Below are positions 1 through 5,486 of a DNA stretch of 5,497 nt, piece by piece. The stretch's first letter is position 1. Each line of letters begins with the position of its first letter. The position numbers were made by a program, and so were the translations under genes. Origin of the DNA: Burkholderiales bacterium. GTDB lineage: Bacteria; Pseudomonadota; Gammaproteobacteria; Burkholderiales; Burkholderiaceae_D. A model generated the notes under the pieces. It did no database searches. It had not been told where the DNA came from and saw only the letters and a list, made by a program, of their open reading frames with translations. The DNA lies in the NCBI GenBank assembly GCA_005800405.1, contig SYFN01000157.1:1-5497 (forward strand), written 5' to 3'.

Positions 1-631
1 AGAGCACGGCCATCGACAGCGTGAAGTCTTTGAGCGAGTCATGACCCCACGCATAGTCCTGATTGATCAGGTTGATGGTGCTGACTTTGAAATTGCGGCC
101 CTTGAGGTAACGTGCAGCGGCGACGTTATCCATGGCGCCATGTGCCGCAGTACGGAATACGTATTTGTAACTACCTTCTTCAAAAATCCGCGGCGTGCCG
201 CAGTCATACAGCACCAGCATTCGCTTCATTTCTTCAGCGACTGGCGCTACTGCAAGGCAATCGCCAGAGCCTACGTAGCCGACCACCACATCCACGTTCT
301 CGCGGTCGTACAGGTTGCGGAGTTCTTGTACCTGTTTGGTGGCGCCACCGTTTTCATCGACGTAGACCGGCACGATGTTCATGCCGCCAAAGCCGGGCTT
401 GTTGTAAGGGGCGGGTGCCTTGCCTTTGTTAAAGGCCTCGATCAGAACTTTTGCGCCATTAACGGCTGGCACACCAAAACTATCGGCAGCCTGGCCGGAC
501 AGAAAACTGACGATGCCTACCTTGAAATCTTCAGCGCTCGCGCTGCCATGCAAGCCGAATGTCATCAGACCGGCGGTCGTCAGCGCTGCGACAGTACGCA
601 GGGCTGTCCCGGAGGTGTGTAGGGGTTTCAT
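1..631 (-). CDS. Branched-chain-amino-acid-type ABC transporter substrate-binding protein, 3' part outside window
   Basis: This is the N-terminal 210 residues of a periplasmic solute-binding protein that would deliver a ligand to an ABC importer of the LivFGHM type. A Sec signal peptide is visible: basic start (MKPLHTSG), hydrophobic stretch around residues 12-28, and an ASA|EDF cleavage site after residue 33. The mature part opens with FKVGIVSFLSGQAA (36-49), the typical first strand of the Peripla_BP_6 fold, followed by NGAKVLIEAFN (58-68), VPVYVDENGGATKQVQELRNL (88-108) and the strand VDVVVGYVGSGDCLAVAPVAEE (113-134). Two cysteines, 125 and 144, lie close together and could pair in the periplasm (inference). 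The start is supported by a good ribosome binding site 6 bases upstream. The family is clear, but the ligand cannot be read from sequence: relatives bind leucine/isoleucine/valine, urea, amides or aromatic acids. No permease or ATPase genes are visible; they may lie beyond the left edge. Confidence 0.9.
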   Translation of the reverse strand, partial: MKPLHTSGTALRTVAALTTAGLMTFGLHGSASAEDFKVGIVSFLSGQAADSFGVPAVNGAKVLIEAFNKGKAPAPYNKPGFGGMNIVPVYVDENGGATKQVQELRNLYDRENVDVVVGYVGSGDCLAVAPVAEEMKRMLVLYDCGTPRIFEEGSYKYVFRTAAHGAMDNVAAARYLKGRNFKVSTINLINQDYAWGHDSLKDFTLSMAVL

Positions 632-636
632 GCGAG

Positions 637-643
637 TCTCCTA
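637..643 (-). promoter_or_regulatory. Ribosome binding site of the ABC binding-protein gene
   Basis: Read on the minus strand this is TAGGAGA, with the AGGAG core ending 6 bases before the ATG at 631. It is the clearest Shine-Dalgarno sequence in front of any gene here and fixes the start of the binding protein. Confidence 0.8.
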
Positions 644-693
644 ATATGTTTTCTGCCCGATACCATCACCCGCCCTGAGAAAATCCGGGACCA

Positions 694-706
694 GGTCAGT
701 ATGACC
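694..706. promoter_or_regulatory. Inverted repeat, possible operator upstream of the binding-protein gene
   Basis: GGTCA-GTA-TGACC is a perfect 5-bp inverted repeat with a 3-base centre, about 63-75 bases upstream of the binding-protein start codon. Size, symmetry and position suit a dimeric repressor or activator site for a solute-uptake gene. This is inference only; the repeat is short enough to occur by chance and no regulator gene is visible. Confidence 0.25.
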
Positions 707-861
707 GACAGCCGGGTTTGAGGAAGGACTTCGTTAGAAGCGCAAATGATCGGATACCGGATGATCCAATTTGTTAACTTATGCCGTCAACCGATATCGA
801 TGTTGCATTGCCGTAAAACTGGTTGAGCAGTGGGTACTGTGCTGAATTCCATCGTAATAGT

Positions 862-896
862 CCGACCTCTGGGTAGGTGAGTCGGGAAATTTTTTT
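862..896 (+). terminator. Terminator-like hairpin with T-run on the plus strand
   Basis: CCGAC (862-866) pairs with GTCGG (881-885), with an optional inner stem ACCT/AGGT, and AAATTTTTTT follows (T-run 890-896). In plus-strand reading this looks like an intrinsic terminator. The outer stem is only 5 bp with a long loop, and three A separate it from the T-run, so it would be weak. No plus-strand gene precedes it, so its purpose is unclear; it could block antisense transcription into the RodZ-like gene, or be chance. Confidence 0.25.
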
Positions 897-948
897 CGCT
901 GAGTCGAGGCTAGCCTTGAGAACGCTTCCGCCTTGAGGACAGTGATGC

Positions 949-971
949 GGTAGGCCAGAGCGCAGCCTACC
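949..971 (-). other. Hairpin downstream of the RodZ-like gene
   Basis: GGTAGGC (949-955) and GCCTACC (965-971) form a perfect 7-bp stem with a 9-base loop, starting about 34 bases past the RodZ-like stop codon. In minus-strand reading no T-run follows, so it is not a classical intrinsic terminator. It could stabilise the mRNA 3' end or mark a factor-dependent stop. Confidence 0.35.
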
Positions 972-1004
972 CGCGTGCTGTCGGTGCGTTTACGGCATGC
1001 GGCC

Positions 1005-2030
1005 TCAGGTGTCCGGACTGCCCGGCGCCGGTGCAGGTGCTGCAACAGGCGCCGGGGGTAAGGCCTGCGTGGGTATCAGTCGCAACGAATTGACATCGGC
1101 TGGTACCCTCACCAGCTGGCCCTGCAGGTAAAGTTTCTGGTCGGCTAGCTGCGTTGAGCGCACATCGTACGGCGGCTTACCCCCAAGGACTTGCCAGGTC
1201 ATGGGCTTGAGCTGCAACAGGGTTTCTTTGCCGGTGGTGTCGGTGACGCAGAGACTGCCTTCTCGGGCACTGATCACAAATAGCCGTAGATCGGCTTTGT
1301 ACTGGTAGGAAGGTGACCAGACTTTGGATTCACCTGTGGCCGTTTTTGGAGGGCACGGGCTCACCGGATCGTTGGTTTTGGCCGTCTCGGTTGTCTCCGG
1401 AGCGCTCACCTTGGCGGCAGTTTCGGTCGTATCCGCTTTGGCTAAGTTTTCAGGAGCATTGGCCTTGGCGGTCGTGTCGGGGGCATTGGCTTTGGCGGCA
1501 GTCTGCTGGGGCTTGGGCGCCGTCGCAGGGTCTGGCTTTGCGGCATCTACCAGAGCCGGGACAGTGGGCTCGGCTTCATCTTCACTGATTTCGGTTTTTG
1601 AGCCACGCACTTTGGCGTAGATGGCCAGCAGGATGGTCAGCGCTATGGCGCCTATGAGCGCCAGTCGCCTGATTTCCGCATTACGCTCGACCGCAGCAAT
1701 CCGAATGTCGGCGGGCTCGATGGCATCCTGGGGTGAGTGCATCGAGGGCGGGGCGTCATCCGGCGCCGGCACCGTCTGGTTCGCGCTGGGGCCGGTCACC
1801 ACGTCTTCATAAGCGATGTCGAGTGCGTTCGCATATTTGCGTACAGCGAGGAGCTTGTGTGCAGGGGTGTAGAAGGGGCGGTTGCCTCCTTCCTCGATAT
1901 GCTTGACTTGTTCGCGCGACAAGGTGACGAGCGCGGCAAACTCGGCAATCGATAGATTCCGGGCTTCTCTTGCCCTTCGCAGTTTGTCGCCGTCAATCGT
2001 GATGGCATCCAGGTCAATTGATGTTTTCAT
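1005..2030 (-). CDS. RodZ-like helix-turn-helix inner-membrane protein with periplasmic C-terminal domain
   Basis: The 341-residue product has the RodZ architecture. Residues 17-75 are an Xre/Cro-type helix-turn-helix (LRRAREARNLSIAEFAALV, then SREQVKHIEEGG); in RodZ this domain binds MreB rather than DNA. A linker with basic residues follows, then one membrane segment at about 123-139 (LALIGAIALTILLAIYA), a Pro/Ala/Thr/Lys-rich periplasmic linker with a 9-residue repeat (178-222), and a C-terminal domain (about 245-320). That domain contains CVTDTTGKETLL, GGKPPYDV and LYLQGQLVRVP, matching the pattern of the RodZ C-terminal DUF4115 domain. C226 and C261 are both periplasmic and could form a disulfide (inference). 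The ATG at 2030 is chosen because it is the first ATG and sits just before the HTH; an extension to TTG at 2108 adds 26 unconvincing residues. The ribosome binding site is weak (GGA close to ATG). It is not beside ispG or pilF genes, as rodZ often is, so it may be a divergent paralogue. Confidence 0.8.
   Translation of the reverse strand: MKTSIDLDAITIDGDKLRRAREARNLSIAEFAALVTLSREQVKHIEEGGNRPFYTPAHKLLAVRKYANALDIAYEDVVTGPSANQTVPAPDDAPPSMHSPQDAIEPADIRIAAVERNAEIRRLALIGAIALTILLAIYAKVRGSKTEISEDEAEPTVPALVDAAKPDPATAPKPQQTAAKANAPDTTAKANAPENLAKADTTETAAKVSAPETTETAKTNDPVSPCPPKTATGESKVWSPSYQYKADLRLFVISAREGSLCVTDTTGKETLLQLKPMTWQVLGGKPPYDVRSTQLADQKLYLQGQLVRVPADVNSLRLIPTQALPPAPVAAPAPAPGSPDT
1392..1499 (-). 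repeat. Four imperfect 27-bp tandem repeats (9-residue units) in the RodZ-like linker
   Basis: Residues 178-213 read as four units of nine: AAKANAPDT, TAKANAPEN, LAKADTTET and AAKVSAPET, with a fifth decayed unit TETAKTNDP to residue 222. The first two units are also well conserved in DNA (GCATTGGC..TTGGCGG on the plus strand). The 27-bp period keeps the frame, so copy-number change would alter only the length of the periplasmic linker between membrane and C-terminal domain. Confidence 0.7.
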
Positions 2031-2059
2031 TGTCCAAGAAGTGCTGGTTAAACAATACC

Positions 2060-2392
2060 TTAGGCTTTTGCCACTGAACAAGCACCTGGCTTGTCGACCC
2101 GCTTGCAAGCTCGGGAGTGCCCAAGGCCGTGCATGGACGCAGGCACCGCCTCAATGGCGTCTCTAAGCAGGCTCACCGCGACAGGCGCATGCAGTCAGCG
2201 TCTCCCCAAGGAAGTACCGACAAGCTCCTGAAGACTTTTTTCGTAAAAGTGGCAACGGAGCCGCCATTTCCCCCTTGGCGACGACGTCGGACCCCACCGG
2301 CCAGCTATGCAGCCCGGACTCTTCAAAGTCTCCGCCGAGCCTGAAAAGGCAGCTTGACCTGCACTGGATCGGTGCGTCTTCACTTTCATCAC
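2060..2392 (-). pseudogene. Possible interrupted reading frame (in-frame TGA at 2195-2197), unknown product
   Basis: Starting at ATG ATG near 2392, the frame encodes 65 residues beginning MMKVKTHRSSAG and ending LQELVGTSLGRR, then meets TGA. It continues open for 44 more residues (LHAPVAVSLLRDAIEAVPAS and on to SVAKA) before TAA at 2060-2062, 29 bases short of the RodZ-like start. I recognise no family. It could be a decayed short gene, a leader region of the RodZ-like transcript, or chance; the cysteine-rich longer frame overlapping it argues against any confident coding call. Confidence 0.2.
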
Positions 2393-2403
2393 AATAACAT
2401 TCT

Positions 2404-2409
2404 ATTATG
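2404..2409 (-). promoter_or_regulatory. Possible -10 box in an AT-rich patch
   Basis: On the minus strand this reads CATAAT, five of six matches to the sigma-70 -10 consensus, within the most AT-rich part of the gap. A matching -35 is poor: ATGTGA, 18 bases upstream, has three of six. Transcription from here would enter the interrupted frame and then the RodZ-like gene after a leader of roughly 370 bases. Confidence 0.2.
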
Positions 2410-2551
2410 GAAATTTGTTCAGGCAGCTCACATTTTCTCTCAAGATCTACCGTCCTGGTGGCTTTAAACAGTGATTGGGATTCACCGGCAGCGTTCCGAA
2501 GCCCCGTGCCACCCGTACAACAGCCAGGTATTTCTGGACATGCGCGACATC

Positions 2552-2570
2552 GGCGGGAGGATTCTCCGCC
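2552..2570. other. Stable GC-rich hairpin downstream of the exported-protein gene
   Basis: GGCGGGAG (2552-2559) and CTCCGCC (2564-2570) form a 7-bp GC-rich stem with one bulged G and a GATT loop, about 105 bases past the stop codon of the exported-protein gene. In neither direction does a T-run follow, so it is not a standard intrinsic terminator. It could protect the mRNA 3' end or be part of a decayed element. Confidence 0.3.
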
Positions 2571-2674
2571 AGCCAATTGCGCGGTCGCTGGCACGGCGAT
2601 TGCGCCCGATTCAAGCTCATCAACCCACTCATTCAATCTCTGCGGTGATGGTCGCGCGCATTCTCCAGTGCGTT

Positions 2675-3739
2675 TTAATTGGTTTGCGCGTTACGCTGTA
2701 AACGTGTACCCACCAGCAGCACTGATCCACTGGTTTTTTCATAGCCAATAATAAAGGGCAGGGGTTGCAAGGTATTTTTTGCGCTTAAAAAATCACGCAG
2801 CCGAACACCCGAGGAACTATCTCGCCAGAGAGGATGCGGGCGCAGGAAGTTGCCATAGCTATCGATCTGGTAGTACCTGCTGAACAATTCAATATCTAGT
2901 CCGGTCTCATCCTGAACCACGCTGCGCGCGTGGTCGGTGATCAGTCCTGCCAAAATCGAAAAATAATGTTTTTGCAAAAGATGCGACGCAGATTTGATGA
3001 AAATAGTGTCGCTCGTGTGGCTGGATAAAAACTGCTGCAGCCTGGGTTCAGCATGGAATCCGGCATTGGAGAGGTTCATGCGCAGATAATCCACCAGGAC
3101 GGCACGCTTGTCGGCAGTGGTGACATGAAAACGAATGCCATCTGGTTTGACCCCAGCCGGGTTGTCGCGTATCTCGAGTTTGCCATTGCTTGCAATGCTC
3201 AGGTAGTCCATCTTACCTATGGCGCCACCACTCATCAGAATGCTGTAAGCCAGCATTTTGACGAACCTGGGTTTGACTGAATCTTTCCCCTCGAGATCAT
3301 GGGTTCTGAAGTAGCCGTAGCGCGCAAAATAAGCCTGCGTCTGGCATTCCTTGGCGATTTGGGGTCGGGAGACCTCTTGCGGTGGCGTGTATTCCGGTGT
3401 CTGGTCAGCGATCAGTATGAAGTGATCTGCGTTACGAAAGAGCGCCAGTGGGGTAACAATATCCGCACCGGAAAACACGTAGGTTACTTTTTTTGTGCCG
3501 AGTTTATTCAGGTGTTGTCTCGACCATGTTTGCATGGGAGCCAGAAATTTGGTCTGATAGTCCGTGGCGATTTTCGGAAACACCGGGCATTCGATTTTTG
3601 CTGTGCTTGCGGCGAGTACTTGGGCTGGTGTAGGGGCAGAGGCTACCCCCGGTGTCGTTGTGTCGGCTGCAAAGATGTGGGAAGGCGAGAGCCGTACCGA
3701 TAAAAAAAAAGTGCAGCTGCAAACCTGTTCATATAACAT
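2675..3739 (-). CDS. Uncharacterised exported protein
   Basis: The 354-residue product is probably exported: its N-terminus contains a short hydrophobic stretch and an FAAD-like cleavage site near residue 24, followed by a Thr/Pro/Ala-rich linker (26-48). The body resembles, from memory, a family of secreted proteins of unknown function marked by YVFSGADIVTPLALF (87-101; relatives have an FSGPD-type motif), FIKSASHLLQKHYFSI (247-262), VVQDETG (274-280), a GNFLRPHPLW stretch (296-305) and LPFIIGY (327-333) near the C-terminus. No catalytic signature is known to me, so no reaction is assigned. It lies 54 bp downstream of the amino acid permease, same strand, and is probably co-transcribed. The start is uncertain: the ATG at 3739 is in frame but lacks a ribosome binding site, while the ATG at 3732, in another frame, has GGA six bases upstream and begins MNRFAAALFF, a better signal peptide. 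A run of nine T (3702-3710) lies between the two reading frames. Confidence 0.75.
   Translation of the reverse strand: MLYEQVCSCTFFLSVRLSPSHIFAADTTTPGVASAPTPAQVLAASTAKIECPVFPKIATDYQTKFLAPMQTWSRQHLNKLGTKKVTYVFSGADIVTPLALFRNADHFILIADQTPEYTPPQEVSRPQIAKECQTQAYFARYGYFRTHDLEGKDSVKPRFVKMLAYSILMSGGAIGKMDYLSIASNGKLEIRDNPAGVKPDGIRFHVTTADKRAVLVDYLRMNLSNAGFHAEPRLQQFLSSHTSDTIFIKSASHLLQKHYFSILAGLITDHARSVVQDETGLDIELFSRYYQIDSYGNFLRPHPLWRDSSSGVRLRDFLSAKNTLQPLPFIIGYEKTSGSVLLVGTRLQRNAQTN
3702..3710 (-). repeat. Run of nine T in the signal-peptide coding region
   Basis: On the minus strand nine consecutive T fall at codons 10-13 of the exported-protein gene. Ten T would join the alternative start at 3732 (MNRFAAALFF) to the long open frame. 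A homopolymer of this length is prone to replication slippage, transcriptional slippage and sequencing error, so it bears on both the true start and possible on/off switching. Confidence 0.6.
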
Positions 3740-3793
3740 CCGTTTTTGTTGACGTGGTAAATCGCTGCGATCGATTCATCCGCCAGTCGTTTT

Positions 3794-5134
3794 TCAGGTG
3801 ACCGATTCTGACATCGGAGTGATCAGGTGTCGGCGATTCAGCAGCAGTGGTACGCAACCCGACAGCAGCACAACCAAACTGATCCACGCACCCGTACCTG
3901 TGTACACAATGCTGGACCATAATAGCCACGCAGTCGAGCCGATAAAAACCAGAGGCAACACCGGATAAAACGGGACTTTGAACGGACGCTCGGCGTCAGG
4001 ATCCCGCAGTCGTTGCAGGATCAGCGATACGCCGACCAGCAGCACAAAAAACCAGAAAACCGGCGCGGTAAACTCGACCAAGGCTTTGAAACCCTGGCTC
4101 GTCACGGCGGCAAACACGATCAGGCCGCAGGCAATACCGGCTTGCAAAATAATGCTGTTGCGCGGATTACCCGACGAGTGCCATTTTCCCAGCCATGAAA
4201 AGACGCGATAGTCATTGCCCATAGCGTAGTTGCTTCGCGCACCAAAAATAATGGTCGCATTGATGGAATTCAGACAGGAGAAAATCACGATCATGCCGAA
4301 CATCATCGCCGAGCCCTTGCCGAAGGCCAGGATAAAAACATCATAGGCGGCTGCCGACGAATTGGCGATCCCATTCAAACCCAGCGCCTTCAGGTAGGCC
4401 ACATTAGCAAGCAGATACATAATGGTGACCGCACCCAATCCTAGCGATAGCGCGCGCCAGATGCCTCTTTTTTCGTCACGAGCTTCCGCTGATGCGTACG
4501 CGACTTCATTCCAGCCACCAAAGGTCAGCAAAACAAAAACCATCGCCAGCCCGTAATTGGTGTCGCCTGTTTTTTGTGTCAGCAGGTCCCACGAAGGGGC
4601 AGCGCTACCAGCATAAAAACCTGCAACGATGACCGCGAGGATGCCGAGAAATTCCAGAACGGTGAAGGTATTTTGCGTAAACGTGCTTTGGTGTATGCCG
4701 ACCAGATTGATCAGACTAAGCACCAAGATGACGCCCGCGGCCCAAATGAAACTGGAATAGGGTCCGAGCGGCCATATCACCGCCATGTAATCGCCCAATG
4801 TAATTGCCAAAATAGCCATTGAGCCGGTCACAATCACGGTGGCCCGGGCCCACACATAAAAGAAGGCTAAGTTTCTACCAAAAGTGCGACTCAGAAAATT
4901 ATATTCGCCGCCGGCGCTGGGGTAGGCGGTGGATAACTCTGCATAGCAGAGCGCGCCTGCGATTGAGATCAATCCACCGATCAGCCATGCCAAAAAAAAC
5001 CCAACCCCGCTGCCTGATTGCGCCGCCACAATGGAGGGCGCTTTGAATATGCCCGCCCCCACGACTGTCCCGAAAACCAAGCAAATCAAATCGAACGTAC
5101 TCAGGCGGCGTTGTGGCACTTCTTTATTTTGCAT
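3794..5134 (-). CDS. APC superfamily amino acid permease
   Basis: The 446-residue, 12-helix inner-membrane transporter belongs to the amino acid-polyamine-organocation superfamily, which moves amino acids by proton symport or antiport. Helix 1 carries GTVVGAGIF (22-30), the unwound segment that binds the substrate carboxylate. Helix 2 and the loop after it carry YAELSTAYPSAGGEYNFL (64-81), a hallmark of the family, and helix 6 carries FGGWNEVAYASAEARDEKR (205-223). The end has RPFKVPFYPVLPLVF (383-397) before helices 11 and 12. Approximate helices: 14-34, 44-65, 89-112, 128-147, 157-176, 195-215, 230-250, 270-297, 328-347, 353-374, 391-410, 415-433. Length is normal for the family. The ATG at 5134 is preferred because it gives a short cytoplasmic N-terminus (MQNKEVPQRRLSTFDL); an in-frame ATG at 5242 would add 36 residues with no family support. 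Neither start has a good ribosome binding site. Substrate is unknown. The exported-protein gene follows 54 bp downstream. Confidence 0.88.
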   Translation of the reverse strand: MQNKEVPQRRLSTFDLICLVFGTVVGAGIFKAPSIVAAQSGSGVGFFLAWLIGGLISIAGALCYAELSTAYPSAGGEYNFLSRTFGRNLAFFYVWARATVIVTGSMAILAITLGDYMAVIWPLGPYSSFIWAAGVILVLSLINLVGIHQSTFTQNTFTVLEFLGILAVIVAGFYAGSAAPSWDLLTQKTGDTNYGLAMVFVLLTFGGWNEVAYASAEARDEKRGIWRALSLGLGAVTIMYLLANVAYLKALGLNGIANSSAAAYDVFILAFGKGSAMMFGMIVIFSCLNSINATIIFGARSNYAMGNDYRVFSWLGKWHSSGNPRNSIILQAGIACGLIVFAAVTSQGFKALVEFTAPVFWFFVLLVGVSLILQRLRDPDAERPFKVPFYPVLPLVFIGSTAWLLWSSIVYTGTGAWISLVVLLSGCVPLLLNRRHLITPMSESVT

Positions 5135-5298
5135 GTGGATTTTTGGCAATGTTGTGTTAATCTTGATATTGTTGTTAAGGAGGCACTGAATCAATCCACG
5201 TTGGATGGTAAGCCAGCGCCGCTGTGCGACACGGGCATTCATAAAATCGAGGTCTTAACGCCGGTGATCTTGCCACAAAAGCTTCCGCATTGATGTCA

Positions 5299-5373
5299 TC
5301 AGCGCTTTCTCGAAGCAACATTGGTTATTTGAAAACAATTCAAGCAATATCAAAGAACCTAAGGAAGCGCTGA
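5299..5373. repeat. Separated inverted repeat, 12 bp arms
   Basis: TCAGCGCTTTCT (5299-5310) and AGGAAGCGCTGA (5362-5373) are reverse complements except for one position that would be a G-T pair. The arms are 51 bases apart and enclose AT-rich sequence. Options are a small non-autonomous element, two nested copies of an insertion-sequence end, or a long hairpin in RNA. Confidence 0.45.
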
Positions 5374-5380
5374 ACAAATC
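5361..5380. mobile_element. Possible insertion-sequence terminal repeat or remnant
   Basis: The sequence beginning AAGGAAGCGCTGAACAAATC resembles, from memory, the terminal inverted repeats of insertion sequences with GGAAG(C/G)...GAACAA ends found in proteobacteria (IS5-like and related groups). From here to the right edge the base composition becomes clearly more AT-rich than the flanking genes, consistent with entering another element. No transposase is visible in the remaining 117 bases, so identity and extent are unproven. Confidence 0.3.
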
Positions 5381-5469
5381 CCTTTTACAAGGAACTTTAC
5401 TCAGCAATTTTTGAACTGCCTAATTTTTGGGCAATTATTTTAAAAGTTTGTTAAAAACGCTGCGAATTT

Positions 5470-5486
5470 ATCCGCTTTAAGCGGAT
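5470..5486. repeat. Perfect 8-bp inverted repeat near the window end
   Basis: ATCCGCTT and AAGCGGAT flank a single T, giving a 17-base palindrome-like site. As RNA it would fold with a loop of about three to five bases. No T-run follows on the plus strand; on the minus strand TAAATTCGCAGCGTTTTTAAC follows, with five T 13 bases beyond the stem, too far for a standard terminator. Confidence 0.4.

Larger units (their letters stand above)
632..1004. other. Intergenic region between RodZ-like gene and ABC binding-protein gene
   Basis: This 373-base gap holds no convincing gene. It must contain the 3' end of the RodZ-like transcript and probably the promoter of the binding-protein gene. What can be seen: a hairpin just past the RodZ-like stop codon (949-971), a 10-bp palindrome AGGCTAGCCT (907-916), a direct repeat CCTTGAG (914-920 and 931-937), a hairpin followed by seven T on the plus strand (862-896), and an inverted repeat GGTCA-N3-TGACC (694-706). 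No sigma-70 promoter with two good boxes stands out. A minus-strand frame of 88 codons (779-1045) starts inside the RodZ-like gene, has no recognisable protein features and is not called. Confidence 0.6.
2031..2674. other. Long gap without a convincing gene; competing weak minus-strand frames
   Basis: This 644-base region lies between the exported-protein gene and the RodZ-like gene. Several frames are open but none is convincing. The longest (2163-2636, 157 codons, minus) starts at TTG and is oddly cysteine-rich, with no domain. Another minus frame (2060-2392) reads smoothly but is broken by TGA at 2195-2197. A third (2447-2632, 61 codons) has a run QKYLAVVRVARGFGTLPVNP but no recognised family. 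These may be decayed remnants of a former gene or element (inference). A strong hairpin sits at 2552-2570, a perfect 10-bp palindrome GCTTGCAAGC at 2101-2110, and an AT-rich patch at about 2385-2420 has a reasonable minus-strand -10 box. Just before the RodZ-like gene, TTGTTC and TATTGT spaced 18 bases apart are a weak promoter candidate on the minus strand. Confidence 0.55.

Noticed and set aside
41..622. 193-codon plus-strand frame across the left end
   Set aside because: It lies antisense to the well-supported binding-protein gene, which has a signal peptide, family motifs and a ribosome binding site; the plus-strand translation shows no domain.
762..790. TTGACG at 785-790 (minus strand) as the -35 box of a binding-protein promoter
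   Set aside because: At a spacing of 17 the -10 position reads GGATCA, a poor match, and neighbouring spacings give nothing better.
779..1045. 88-codon minus-strand frame between the RodZ-like gene and the binding-protein gene
   Set aside because: It starts inside the RodZ-like gene, has no ribosome binding site, and its arginine-, threonine- and serine-rich sequence has no protein-like pattern.
2163..2636. 157-codon minus-strand frame in the long gap
   Set aside because: It begins with TTG, is unusually rich in cysteine for a cytoplasmic protein, shows no domain, and overlaps another equally plausible broken frame.
5177..5183. Perfect AAGGAGG Shine-Dalgarno-like sequence on the plus strand
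   Set aside because: The nearest plus-strand ATG (5205) is more than 20 bases away, too far for initiation, and no convincing plus-strand reading frame follows.
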